From CAWEFA01 sp963808135 (GTDB lineage Bacteria > Bacteroidota > Bacteroidia > Bacteroidales > DTGW01), in NCBI GenBank assembly GCA_963808135.1, contig CAWEFA010000120.1, positions 1 to 34,304 on the forward strand: a stretch of 34,304 bases of DNA, read 5' to 3'. The translations under genes were made by a program, and so were the position numbers. Positions 17,201 to 27,469 of the stretch are shown in pieces. A model generated the notes under the pieces. That model was not told the origin of the DNA, searched no databases, and worked only from the letters and a program-made list of their open reading frames with translations. How positions within the stretch are numbered: position 1 is the first letter of the stretch; each line of letters starts with the position of its first letter.

Positions 17201-18492
17201 TGAAAAGGCCTTTGGAAAAGATTTCTTATCAAACCAGACTAATAAAGAAGTGTGGAAAAAAATACAGGACGTTCCCGATGTTCAGATTTGGAAAATCCGT
17301 AACCATCAAAGGCATTTGTTAATCGAGTACATTAAGGATCGTTTAAAAGAAGCAGGTGTTAGGCGTCTTGAAAATCCTAAAATGATTGTTGAAATGAGTG
17401 AAAAACTCAACAAGCACACGCTAACTGTTGGATTTGCCCGCAGGTTTGCTACGTATAAGAGGGCACACCTCTTATTTACCGATATAGAAAGGCTTTCACG
17501 TATTGTTAACAACCCGTCAATGCCTGTGCAATTTATTTTTGCAGGTAAGGCACATCCTTCTGATAAAGCAGGACAGGATTTGATTAAAACAATATCTGAA
17601 GTTTCCAAGCGTCCTGAATTTATCGGAAAAATAATTTTCCTGCCAAATTATGAAATAAAACTTGCCAAAGTTCTTGTTCAGGGCGTTGATGTTTGGCTTA
17701 ACACGCCAACACGGCCGCTTGAAGCGTCAGGCACAAGTGGCGAAAAAGCTGTTATGAACGGTGTATTGCACCTGAGCGTATTGGATGGCTGGTGGGCTGA
17801 AGGCTTTCGTGAAGGCGCCGGCTGGTCGTTGCCTGAAGAAAATACTTACGATAACCAGGAAGTACCAGGATCAACTCGATGCTGAAACTTTGTACAACTT
17901 GTTTGAAAACGAAATCACACCATTATTTTATTTTCGCGATGAAGACGGTTTGCCGGTTGGCTGGGTTAAATATATTAAAAACTCCATTGAAAAAATTGCA
18001 TCGAATTTCACTATGAGCAGGCAGCTTGCAGACTATGAAAACAAATATTATTTTAAGCTTTTCGACAGAACAATACAAATGAAGGCCGACGAATATAAAA
18101 TGGCCAAAGAAATCGCTGCCTGGAAAAAACGTGTAAAAAGAAGCTGGGAAAGTATAGAAATTGTTTCGCTCAACCATCTCGATGTAAGCCATGAATCTGT
18201 TACATTGGGCATGAGTTATAGTGGTGAAATTGTTTTAGACCTGAACGAATTGTCGCCCGATGATATTGGCGTTGAAATTGTAATTGCCGATTTCGTTGAT
18301 GGGGAAAATATCCCAAGAGTAACCTACAAGCAGGAGTTTGTTCTTGATAAAATTGAAAACAGGCTGGCATATTATAAAATTGAAATTACGCCAAAACGTC
18401 CGGGGATTTTCGATTTTGGTATCCGAATTTTTCCAAAGCACCCGGCATTGCCTCACAGGCAGGATTTCAATTATCTTAAATGGGTTGAATAA
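14243..18492 (+). CDS. glycogen synthase (GT3-like)-alpha-glucan phosphorylase (GT35) fusion, two frameshifts
   Basis: The restored protein is about 1,415 residues, normal for the Bacteroidota fusion. Residues 1-545 resemble eukaryote-type GT3 glycogen synthase (EISWEVCNKVGGIYTVISTK, QFHEWMTGSGILYLK, VFPSYYEPWGYTPLESLA). A DUF3417 segment follows near 590 (KNLWWSWNYDAIELFRS), then a short-type glucan phosphorylase domain (IGYFSMEYGLHDSIKLYSGG, YHSNEGHAAF, and EASGTSGEKAVMNG with the presumed PLP lysine). A C-terminal beta-rich region ends at 18492. The frame breaks near 17193 (GGCCCTTTAT; one base fewer restores GLYEKAFG) and near 17860 (CAGGAAGTACC; one base fewer restores NQEYQDQLD). The protein would both build and phosphorolyse glycogen. 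It converges on glgB with a two-base gap. Confidence 0.85.
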
Positions 18493-18494
18493 TT

Positions 18495-20525
18495 CTAAAT
18501 ATCATATATTGTTTTGGTAGGAAGCAGTTTAAGCACCAATGCAGTTCTTGCAGGTATATATAATGATATGTAGTTTGCTTTTAACGTTGTAAAGTTGCCT
18601 TCATAAGTTGAATAGTAAATAAGCGATTTGTCAATTCTGTTCTGACCGCCAAATTCCGCATCGTCAGTAGTAAGCATAATTTTATATTTACCGGGATCGA
18701 AGGTAATTTTATAATCGGTAAATGAAACCTGCGGGTTAAAGTTGAAAACAAAATGCCATCCATTTCTTTTATATGACAGCACCAGGCTTTTTTCTACCGA
18801 ATGCAGCAATGTTGGAAATAACACATCAAAGCAATCGGAATTACCGAGCAATTCAATCATTGCCTTATCAAAATCCTGCAACCAATGGTATCGGAGATTT
18901 GTGTCGTCAGCAAGGTTCCATTGCCGCCTTGCATATTTAAACGACCAGTTGTTTCCTTCTCTTGGAAAATCGATCCATTCAGGATGGCCAAACTCATTTC
19001 CCATAAAATTCAGATAACCTGCGCCAGCTGTTGTAAATGTTATCAGTCTTATAATTTTATGAAGCGCAAGGCCGCGATCGATTAACAAACTCTGAACGTT
19101 TTTGGCCATGTTATAGTACATTTCCTTATCGGTAAGCCTGAAGAATATGGTTTTATCGCCGACTAAAGCCTGGTCGTGCGATTCGGAATATGAAATTGTT
19201 TTTTCATCGGCGCGGTGGCTGATTAATTCATTGTATAATTTGTTTAAATCCCATCTCTCATCCGGAAGTTCTTTTATAATTTTAATCCAATAGTCAGGGA
19301 TTCCCATTGCGAGACGGTAATCAAAACCAATGCCGCCATGATCAACAGGCGCTGCCAATCCCGGCATGCCGCTCATTTCCTCAGCGATTGTTATGGCTTT
19401 CGGATGGCGCTCATGGATAAGCTTGTTTGCCAGGATAAGATAAACAATAGCATCTTCGTCTTCACCCTCGTCAAAATAAAAACTATAATTGGTGAAATCG
19501 CGGCTTAGCCCATGATCGAGGTAAAGCATGCTTGTTATTCCATCGAAGCGGAAACCGTCGAATTTATATTCATCAAGCCAGAATTGGCAGTTCGAAAGTA
19601 GAAAGTGGATAACTTCGGGCTTGGCATAATCGAAACACAACGAATCCCAGGCTACGTGCATCCTTCTTTCGTTTGCATGGAAATATTGATAAGGCGTGCC
19701 ATCGAATAATCCCAATCCTTCCGCTACATTTTTCACCGAATGTGAATGTACCAAATCCATAATTACAGAAATACCCATTTCATGGGCGGTATCGATTAAT
19801 GATTTCAAATCGTCGGGTGTGCCGAACCTGGAAGAAGCGGCAAAAAAATTTGAAACATGATAGCCAAATGAACCGTAATACGGATGTTCCTGGATTGCCA
19901 TGAACTGAATGGTATTGTAGCCGAGCCTTTTTATCCGCGGAAGCACATTATCCCTGAATTCAGAATAGCTGCCAACTTTCTCTTCAGGTGTTGCCATGCC
20001 AATATGCGATTCATATATGATAGGGATTTTAGAAGTTGGGATAAAATTTTGAATTTTCCAGTTATAAGGATTTTCAGGCGCCCATATTTCGGCATCGAAA
20101 ACAAGAGTTTGCTTATCCTGCACCATTCTTTTACCCCAGGCTGGCAACCTGTATGCTTCGCCGCCATCCCAAATTGCCAGGAGCTTATAATGTTGCCCGT
20201 GTTTAAGCGCATCGGGTGGTAATTCTATTTCCCAGTTTCCAAATTGCAATTTTGTTAATGCAAATTTTTTATCTTTTTTCCATGACGAAAAATCACCTAT
20301 CAAAAACAATTCGGTTGCATTCGGCGCCCATTCACGGAATACCCATCCGCGAGGTTCCCTGTGAAGCCCAAAATATAAATGTCCTGTCGCAAAATCCTGC
20401 AAACGTTTGCCTTTGCATAAAAAGCGTTCCTTTGCCATAGCTGCCTTTTGACGCCGTATAATAACTTCCTTAAAAGGCTCTAACCACGGATCGCTTTGTA
20501 TAATTAGGGGTAGATCGGCATTCAT
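18495..20525 (-). CDS. glgB: 1,4-alpha-glucan branching enzyme (GH13)
   Basis: The 676-residue protein has a CBM48 domain at about residues 40-140 (FREWAPNATELFLIGDFSSW), a GH13 catalytic barrel at about 160-540 and a C-terminal beta domain. GH13 motifs are present: DLVHSHSVKN near 258, GFRFDGITSM with nucleophile Asp near 325, AEEMSGMPG with acid/base Glu near 381, and SESHDQALVGD near 449. The sequence resembles the eukaryotic-type branching enzymes (GH13_8) more than E. coli GlgB. It cuts alpha-1,4 chains and reattaches them by alpha-1,6 links in glycogen. It is transcribed opposite to the other glycogen genes, from the intergenic region at 20526-20895. Confidence 0.92.
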   Translation of the reverse strand: MNADLPLIIQSDPWLEPFKEVIIRRQKAAMAKERFLCKGKRLQDFATGHLYFGLHREPRGWVFREWAPNATELFLIGDFSSWKKDKKFALTKLQFGNWEIELPPDALKHGQHYKLLAIWDGGEAYRLPAWGKRMVQDKQTLVFDAEIWAPENPYNWKIQNFIPTSKIPIIYESHIGMATPEEKVGSYSEFRDNVLPRIKRLGYNTIQFMAIQEHPYYGSFGYHVSNFFAASSRFGTPDDLKSLIDTAHEMGISVIMDLVHSHSVKNVAEGLGLFDGTPYQYFHANERRMHVAWDSLCFDYAKPEVIHFLLSNCQFWLDEYKFDGFRFDGITSMLYLDHGLSRDFTNYSFYFDEGEDEDAIVYLILANKLIHERHPKAITIAEEMSGMPGLAAPVDHGGIGFDYRLAMGIPDYWIKIIKELPDERWDLNKLYNELISHRADEKTISYSESHDQALVGDKTIFFRLTDKEMYYNMAKNVQSLLIDRGLALHKIIRLITFTTAGAGYLNFMGNEFGHPEWIDFPREGNNWSFKYARRQWNLADDTNLRYHWLQDFDKAMIELLGNSDCFDVLFPTLLHSVEKSLVLSYKRNGWHFVFNFNPQVSFTDYKITFDPGKYKIMLTTDDAEFGGQNRIDKSLIYYSTYEGNFTTLKANYISLYIPARTALVLKLLPTKTIYDI

Positions 20526-20895
20526 GTTACTTAGCTTCTACTAAATTATTCAACATAAGGCAAAAAACATTTTTAATTTTAATATGTAATGATTATTAAT
20601 CCATTTCAACTTCTGGTAAATTATTATCAAATATTTTTAAAGATAATAAAATGAAGTGATATGAACTTGGAAAATCTTTTCCGGGAAGAATTTATTTTTC
20701 AGAAAACAAGGTATAAAAAAATTAATATTTTTATTTTGTCCGTTAAATGATAAAGCTAAAAATTAAATTTTTCTCAATCGCAATAATTGAGATTTTGTTC
20801 GTTTGAACAATTTGGGTTAATTTTATTAATTTAGCATTTCAACTAATTTACAATAAAAATAATTTACGTAATAATTTATAAACGTAGCATATACA
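20526..20895. promoter_or_regulatory. divergent intergenic region with candidate promoter
   Basis: These 370 AT-rich bases lie between glgB (minus) and the gene at 20896 (plus). For the plus gene, TTTG at 20802-20805 followed after 21 bases by TAATTTAG at 20827-20834 approximates the Bacteroidota -33/-7 promoter (seven of eight at the -7 box). It would start transcription about 55 bases before the ATG. No clear element was found for glgB. Confidence 0.3.
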
Positions 20896-21858
20896 ATGAG
20901 ATTGGCGATATTAATTGTGGTTTTTTTTGGTGCCAGGTTATTGATTTTTTCGCAAAGCGTTGAAATTATGGATAAGGCACGCGTTAGTAAAAATAAAATC
21001 AGGACACAAACACTTTACGAATACGATTATGTTAAAGGGAAACCGGAAAATAAAGGGACTAAAGCCCGTATCGATAGTTTTGATATGCAGGGAAACCGGG
21101 TAGAACAAATTAATTTTCGTGCCAGCGGATCGGTGCATTATATTATGTCGTTTAAATACGACGGCTATGGTAACAAAACTGAATATGCGAAATATTCAGG
21201 CGATGACAAAAAGTTAAATTACAAACAAAACATTAAATTCGATTCGAAAGGCAATAAACTCATGGAAACCGGATTTAACGGGGTAGACAGTTTTAAAATT
21301 GTTTATAATTATAATAAGTCTGGCCGGATGGCTGAGGTTAATTTTTTTATACAAAAAAAACTCGATGAAAAACGTTCCTTTACTTATAACGGCAATAATG
21401 CCGATTTAAAGGTTAGCGATGGTAATGGCAATTTAAAATTTACACAAAAAAATACATATAGCGCTTCCGGCAAATTACTCGAAGAAATTTGCTATGAACC
21501 CGATAATACAATTTCCCGAAAGGTTGAATATACTTACGATTCGAAAGATAATTTGACTTCGGAAACCAAGTTTATTAATGGAAAAATGGCAGGGAAAATT
21601 AGCCGTATTTATAACGATCAGGGCTTATTGTCTGAAGTTTACCAGGAAAGCGCCGATGGTAAAAAATATCTTGCCAATAAATATACTTATAACAACAAAA
21701 ACTGGCTTATAGAAGAGCAGTCGCGTAGCGAACAGGACAAAGAATATTCAAAAAACACATATACTTATGACGAAAATGGCATTTGCAAAACAATCGACAG
21801 TTATTATTCGCAATACAAAAAACAGTTGATGAGTGTATATGTGTATGATTTCTATTAA
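20896..21858 (+). CDS. exported hypothetical protein with YD-like repeats
   Basis: I do not recognise a functional family. The 320-residue protein starts with a signal peptide (MRLAILIVVFFGARLLIFSQ, probably cut near residue 20). It then has repeated beta-hairpin units of about 18-25 residues with Tyr-rich cores: YDGYGNKTEYAKY, FDSKGNKLMETGFN, YNKSGRMAEVNFF, YDSKDNLTSETKF, YNDQGLLSEVYQE, YNNKNWLIEEQS. The pattern resembles RHS/YD or MORN-like repeats. It is probably a periplasmic or surface beta-solenoid protein. It is a single gene between glgB and the ribosomal protein THX gene. Nothing links it clearly to glycogen metabolism. Confidence 0.75.
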   Translation: MRLAILIVVFFGARLLIFSQSVEIMDKARVSKNKIRTQTLYEYDYVKGKPENKGTKARIDSFDMQGNRVEQINFRASGSVHYIMSFKYDGYGNKTEYAKYSGDDKKLNYKQNIKFDSKGNKLMETGFNGVDSFKIVYNYNKSGRMAEVNFFIQKKLDEKRSFTYNGNNADLKVSDGNGNLKFTQKNTYSASGKLLEEICYEPDNTISRKVEYTYDSKDNLTSETKFINGKMAGKISRIYNDQGLLSEVYQESADGKKYLANKYTYNNKNWLIEEQSRSEQDKEYSKNTYTYDENGICKTIDSYYSQYKKQLMSVYVYDFY

Positions 21859-22100
21859 AATATTTTGAATTTGTTTAAGAAAATAAATACTTGTAGGATA
21901 TCCATTTGAATTATAATTCCATCCTGTTAAATAATAATTTTTAAAATATAACTTATTTGGTTAGGTTTTTGAGTTTAGGTAGCAGAATTGCCATAATTGA
22001 ATAATTTCTTTCTTTAAATTACAGAAAATATAAAAAAGTAATTATTTTCGTAAGACTATAATTTGAGAATTCTAAATACAATAATTTATATAATTAAATA

Positions 22101-22286
22101 ATGGGGAAAGGTGATAAAAAATCCAGAAGAGGCAAGCTTTTTTCAGGTAGTTTCGGAGTAAGACGGCCAAGAAAGAAAAAAAAGGTAATTGCCCCGGTAA
22201 TCAAAGTTGCTCCTGTTGAAGTGGAAGAAAAAAAAGTTAAGAAAACAACCAGGAAAAAGGCAGATTCTTCTAAAAAGGAGAAGTAA
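22101..22286 (+). CDS. 30S ribosomal protein THX
   Basis: The 61-residue, very basic protein starts MGKGDKKSRRGKLFSGSFGV followed by RRPRKKKK, the core of the Thx small-subunit protein family, which stabilises the head of the 30S subunit. Bacteroidota members usually have this core plus a variable Lys/Ala/Val tail, as here. It has its own upstream region of about 240 AT-rich bases and no close operon partner. Confidence 0.9.
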   Translation: MGKGDKKSRRGKLFSGSFGVRRPRKKKKVIAPVIKVAPVEVEEKKVKKTTRKKADSSKKEK

Positions 22287-22449
22287 TTTAAAAACCAGTT
22301 TTATCGAATAGTTATTACTGAAATTTTATTAAATATTTACGGTATAATATTTTATTGATTTTTTTTGAGGAATTGGGGCGATAAAACGATTTCATTTGAT
22401 TGCCGGAAAATATTTTATATAAAAACAATTAGCCCAAGGAAAGTTATAA

Positions 22450-23232
22450 TCAGTTAAGCAATATTGTACCGATATTATTAATTTCTCCTAAATTAACTTC
22501 CACATTTTTCAATGAATCTACGAGCATGCCGCTTAATTGCGGAACAAATACTATATTATAATTTCCGGTTGGTACGCCTCGTATCATAAAATAACCATCA
22601 TCATTAGGTATTGTTCCAATTGTATCAATAGCCGACATGGCAATAATAAGAGGCTTTGCCTCTTTTGGGCTGATTATACCTTTAATTGTTCCTCCGGTAG
22701 CATCGCTAAACATCCTTAAAACAGGGTTCAGCTTATATGATTCATCGTTTATTTTAATTATCGAACGCGAAGCATCAAAATCAATGTAAAAAGTATACAT
22801 TTTACCTCCATCAATCTTTTGATTAACGTTAAATTTTACTCCCGGTTCAATTTCAGGAGGCACATAAAGTAAAATACTGTTTTCACCAGTAACTAAATAA
22901 TTGTTTGCCCCAAGTATAAACCGTATTTGTTTTATATTACATGAAGGCAAAGCAATACTTCCAAGCAATGTATCGAGCCCGTTTGAAAACTTAAGAACAT
23001 CGTAAGGCCCGGTGCGGCTTAATTTAACCAGTTCTTCATTATTTGAATTATCAGTAGTAATTAGCATTGATTTAATATCAATAAAAACTGATTTGTAGGG
23101 AGCCGGCATATCCGTAAGGTATATTTTAATTTCAGCATCGTCAGGTTTGTGTTTCCTGCATGAAATTATTATTAAATTAAACACGATAAATGCAGCAAAG
23201 AATATTACATTTGGTTTCATCGTAGTGTTCAT
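22450..23232 (-). CDS. DUF4382 lipoprotein
   Basis: The 260-residue protein has a lipoprotein signal (NLIIISC, Cys at about 25). It carries a DUF4382 domain at about 35-165, typified by IKIYLTDMPAPYKSVFIDI, IRFILGANNYLV and TFYIDFDASRSI. A carboxypeptidase-regulatory-like beta domain follows to the end (GTIKGIISPKEAKPLI, GNYNIVFVP). DUF4382 proteins are common exported Bacteroidota proteins of unknown biochemical role. An alternative start is the ATG four codons downstream. It is divergent from the VWA gene, with 179 bases between them. Confidence 0.85.
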   Translation of the reverse strand: MNTTMKPNVIFFAAFIVFNLIIISCRKHKPDDAEIKIYLTDMPAPYKSVFIDIKSMLITTDNSNNEELVKLSRTGPYDVLKFSNGLDTLLGSIALPSCNIKQIRFILGANNYLVTGENSILLYVPPEIEPGVKFNVNQKIDGGKMYTFYIDFDASRSIIKINDESYKLNPVLRMFSDATGGTIKGIISPKEAKPLIIAMSAIDTIGTIPNDDGYFMIRGVPTGNYNIVFVPQLSGMLVDSLKNVEVNLGEINNIGTILLN

Positions 23233-23411
23233 GTTATTGAAAATTCTGTATTATTATTTGTGAGTTTTGATTTGTTTAAAAAATGGAAAAATAAAAATAT
23301 CATAATTATTCTGTAATAAAAATTATACGCATTAGTTTTCGGAATTGTTATATACATTAAATTTTTATGCTAATACAAAATAATTTTACCTTTATAATTT
23401 CAATATATTAA

Positions 23412-24817
23412 ATGAAGACAAAAGCGATTACAAAATATATATTGCCAATAACCTTGATTTCGGCGTTATTGGCAATATTTTCATTAAATGTATATTGCCA
23501 GCAGAAAAAAGAAATAAAACAACCAACAACCAATATTTTATTTGTTTTCGATGCATCAAACAGCATGTCGGGATTGTGGGAAAGCGATATAAAAGTAAAT
23601 ATAGCCAGGCGGATACTCATCAACATGATCGATAGTTTGCAAAATTTCGAAAATATTCAAATGGCCCTCCGGATATTCGGCCATCAAAGTCCAGTCCCGC
23701 CGCAGGATTGTTCCGATACAAAATTAGAAGTGCCTTTTCAAAAGAATAATGCTTCCATTATTCGGCAGCGCTTGCGGTATATTACTCCCAAAGGCACAAC
23801 TCCCATAGCCGGTTCTTTGGCGCAATGCCCGAACGATTTTCCGCCTTGTTCCGATTGCCGCAATATAGTTGTTTTAATAACCGATGGCATTGAAGCCTGC
23901 GATGGAGACCCGTGTGCAGTTTCGGAGGATTTGCAGCGAAAAGGTATCATTTTAAAACCTTTCATTATTGGCATAGGCGTTGATGAAGGTTTCCATGAAT
24001 CGTTCCAATGCATAGGGCATTTTTATAATGCCGTTCACGAAGAAACATTTAAAGAACTTTTAAATGTTGTTATCACGCAGGTTTTGAATTCCACAACTGC
24101 GCAGGTTAACCTGCTTGATGAAAATGGCCTGCCAACCGAAACAAATGTAAACATGACATTTTACGATCGTTATTCCAATAAAATGCTTCATAACTATGTG
24201 CATACAATCAATAACCGGGGCAACCCCGATACTTTAGTCCTTGACCCGCTGGTTACTTACCGGATTAAAATACACACTTTGCCCCCTGTTTATATTGATA
24301 GCGCTAAGGTAGTGCCTGGCAAACATACAATTTTTTCTGCCGATGCCCCCCAGGTACATTGGTTCTTACATCGCCCGGTTTGGGAAACCCTTACCGCGAT
24401 ATTTTATTTTTAGTAAGAAAAGCAGGTGAAGCGGAAACGTTGAACATTCAAAAACTCGGGGAAGCCACAAAATATATTAAAGGCAAATATGAACTTGAAA
24501 TTCCGGTATTGCCGAGGATTGTATTAAATAATGTTGAGATTAGCCAAAGTACAACAACTACTGTTGAAATAGCAAGGCCAGGAATCCTCACTGTTTTGGT
24601 TTCCACTACCGGGTATGGCAGTCTTTACGTCCATAGAGAAAATGGGTTGGAATGGATTTATAATTTTAATGGAAACCTGAAAAATGAATCGGTAATATTG
24701 CAACCTGGAAAGTACACCGTTGTTTTTCGCGCCCAAAATGCCAAAGAAAGTATTTATACCGTTTCCAAAACTTTCGAAATTAAGTCGGGAAGCTCATTGG
24801 CGCTGGAGCTATATTAG
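23412..24817 (+). CDS. exported VWA-domain protein, one frameshift
   Basis: The signal peptide (LISALLAIFSLNVYCQ) is followed by a von Willebrand factor A domain at about residues 35-235, with the MIDAS motif FDASNSMSGLW and VVLITDGIEACDGD. Two cysteine pairs occur near PPCSDCRN and CDGDPC. The frame stops at 24413. The adjacent frame, from about 24359, continues with LVLTSPGLGNPYRDILFLVR and runs to 24817. One missing base near GTACATTGG restores a protein of about 468 residues. The C-terminal half looks like two beta-sandwich domains. It is probably a periplasmic or surface metal-dependent adhesion/scaffold protein. The stop overlaps the stop of the convergent OmpA-family gene by four bases. 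Confidence 0.8.
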
Positions 24818-26929
24818 TTTTTTATTTTCAAATTACCCGGAACTTTTAACGGTTCAACAATTATATGAGGATTGTCGCATTTTATAATATTGAAAATAAT
24901 GCGGCGGTTGAAAGCCCTGCCTTCGGGATTATCGCTTCCATCGGGATTTTCATTTATTGCAACAGGATTTGATTTGCCCATTCCTTTTGTTGTTATCCTT
25001 TTTGACGCAATACCGGCATCGGTTAATATATCCTTAATTTTTTTAGCGCGCTTATGCGATAGTCTTTGGTTGTATCCATCCTTTCCCTGTGAATCGGTAT
25101 AGCCGGTAATTTCAATCATGAGGGAAGGATTATCGTTCATTATTTTTATAACATGTTGAACATCTTTTTCAGACTGCCTTGCTTAAATTGTAATCGTCAA
25201 AGGCAAACAGCAAGTTGCGGATTGTATCGGGTTTTTCAGATAAAACCCCGTGCTGATTTTTTGCTTTTCCTTCTGAAATATTTTGCGAAATTTCAGGTTG
25301 CTTTTTCGGCGCCCGTTTCAGCGCTAAATATTCATCGTATTTTGCGCCAACTTTCAAAATATCGGGAGTTAAAATAAATTTGTCGGATTGATAATCTTCA
25401 GGTATAGAAAATTTATCGCTGGTGATATTCAGGTCGCCCGATATAAATTGCGCCTGGTAATTGCCGGCAACCCGGTTGAAAGAAAACGCCCCTGCTGATG
25501 AAGGCTTAATGCTATCGCACAATTGCATGGTATCGGGCTTTACAAGATAAACAATAAAAGTTTCAGGTTTGGCTTTTTTAAATAATTCGGTAATGTTCCC
25601 GGATATATTGTATTTAAACGGATGGCGTTTGGAAAATATTTCCAGTTTCACAATACTTAAATCTTTTGAAACATTTTTTAAATACTTCGCCTGGTAAGCA
25701 AAATCGCCATTCTGGACCGGCACAAAAAATAAATCGTCATCTGTTGTGTTTATAGGATAGCCAACGTTCACTGGCTTAGACCAGTTGCCTTTGTCGTCTT
25801 TTACTGAACAAAAAATGTCGTAACCGCCAATGCTTCCATGTCCCTGTGATGAGAAATAAAGGGTTTTACCATCCTCGCAAATAAATGGGGTTTCTTCATT
25901 AAAAGGTGTGTTGATAACATCCCCAATGTTTTTAGCCGGTCCCCAGTCGTTATTTTTATCCAACTCCGAAACGAAAATATCAGTCCCTCCAAGGCTCTGC
26001 GGCCTGTTACTTACAAAGTAAAGGGTTTTTCCATCGGGCGAAACACAAGCATGCGATTCCCAATATTTTGTGTTTATTTCATTATTTAACGGTTTTGAAG
26101 GCGACCACGTATTTCCATCTAAGTGTGAAACATAAATGTCGCTGTTATCATTATCCTGCTTGCATAAGTATAATGTTTTGCCATCCTGCGAAATCGAGCA
26201 TGGATATTGGTCGCCGTCGCTTTGAATATTGGGGGTTATATTTACAGGGCTTTTCCATGTATCGTTTATTTTTTTCGAAACCATAATGGCTTCATAAAAC
26301 GCCGTATGAGAAGTATATACTAAATAATCTTCGCCTGGCGAAATTACCGGGTTATAGTTAGCCCTGATTGTGTTTATGGTACTTCCTATAGGTGTAATTT
26401 TTATTCTCACAGGTTTTAATATTGCCACTTTTGCCCTTTTACATGCTTCAATTTGTTCCAAAGCCCAGTTTTTATTAACATCGTTCCGCTTTCCCTTGGG
26501 CGTTTCTGCATAACTGACATATTTCTTATATGCTTCAATGGCCTTATCCAAATCGGAATTGATGCGATACGCATTTCCCATAAACAGAAAGGCGTCATAA
26601 GGTGCGTTGACTTCTTTTATTGAACCTTCATTGTATTTTTCACTGACTCTTTTAACAGCCTGCTCGAGGTATTTAACCGCTTTATCTTTTTCATTATTGG
26701 TATGCAGGTAACAAATACCCAAGCGGTAATTAATGTTTGCATTGTCGTGAAAACTTCTTTTATATAGTTGCAGAAACGATGATAATGCTTCCGAATAATC
26801 TTCTTTGGCAAAAAAGTATTCGGCATTTTCAAATGTTTCCTTTTCCGATGTATTTTGTGAAAAGCCTGGCACAGCGCAAATAAGAAAAACCCCTGCTATA
26901 ATTAGGATAGTCTTCATTTTCTTTGGCAA
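24814..26929 (-). CDS. OmpA-family protein with TPR, PD40 and CRD domains (PorE-like), one frameshift
   Basis: Domains in order are: signal peptide (ending AVPGFSQ); TPR helices at about 30-160; PD40/WD40-like propeller repeats at about 200-430 (SISQDGKTLYLCKQ, CVSPDGKTLYFVSNRP, ICEDGKTLYFSSQGHG); a carboxypeptidase-regulatory-like domain at about 450-535; and an OmpA C-terminal peptidoglycan-binding domain. The frame stops after FAFDDYNLSKAV at 25169. The next frame carries GYTDSQGKDGYNQRLSHKRA to 24814. Removing one base in AAGGCAG restores FDDYNLSKQSEKDV, giving about 704 residues. The same domain order is known for PorE of the type IX secretion system and for related Bacteroidota envelope proteins. 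The PorE assignment is only a possibility, because no other secretion genes are nearby. Confidence 0.85.
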
Positions 26930-27185
26930 ATGATGGTTAGAAGATTTTAAGCAAATTTAACAAATATATTTTTTGATTTGAAATTTATTTTCGTGGGTTG
27001 CAAACAGGCTTATCTATATTAATGTTCTATGGCAGCGGAACTGTATCCGGTTCGTAAGGATTTAAAGGTAGCTTAATCTATGAAAATACATGTTGGTATC
27101 GCTAATTGTGAATACATAATTTGCTTTCCCATTCTATAAAAATTATTCCCTCAAAAATATTTTCACTTTTAATGGTTACATTTTT
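26930..27185. other. AT-rich intergenic region
   Basis: About 255 bases separate the start of the OmpA-family gene from the right leader copy. The region probably contains the promoter of the minus-strand OmpA-family gene. No gene, hairpin or repeat was recognised. Confidence 0.4.
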
Positions 27186-27381
27186 GAGAGTGTCCAACAA
27201 ACTGTGTAAAAGACTATTTCATTTTAAAATAATTAATGTAATTTTAAAACAGAAATAAATATATTTTTGGTAAAAATATTCGCCAACAAAAACATGACTT
27301 TTTTGATAAACAATAAGTTATGATTAAGGGAAGGCATTGAAATATTAGGTTGTTGGCGTTAATATGTGTGTATATCCGGTA
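27186..27381 (+). repeat. right copy of ~190 bp inverted leader
   Basis: Starts GAGAGTGTCCAACAAACTGT and shares ordered blocks with the minus strand of 4084-4273: TTAATGTAATTTTAAAACAG, ATATTCGCCAACAAAAACA, GGTTGTTGGC and TATATCCGGTAGTTGGCAAC. The core-side border is sharp. TATTTTTG at 27262-27269 fits the -7 consensus, and the left copy differs there by one base. The copy lies just upstream of the GH2-like unit. It may be an insertion-sequence end relic or a functional array leader; the sequence alone cannot tell. Confidence 0.7.
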
Positions 27382-27462
27382 GTTGGCAACCATATAAACA
27401 AATTACGCGAGTTTTATATCTCAAGATTTCATTGATTAAAATAACATCATTAACTAATATTT

Positions 27463-27469
27463 AAGGAGG
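27463..27469 (+). promoter_or_regulatory. unusually strong Shine-Dalgarno before GH2-like gene
   Basis: AAGGAGG six bases before the ATG at 27476 is a near-perfect anti-16S match. Most genes in this window lack one, as is usual for Bacteroidota. This supports the start and hints at a foreign or highly expressed origin for the unit. Confidence 0.6.

Noticed and set aside
25169..26929. Type IX secretion locus
   Set aside because: The OmpA-family domain order resembles PorE, but no other Por/Gld/Spr component is nearby, so only a PorE-like label is kept.
4084..27381. Whole 23 kb core as a composite transposon
   Set aside because: The core carries chromosomal genes (lpxH, ribosomal protein THX, glycogen enzymes) and no transposase, and the leader copies face outward with the arrays, not inward.
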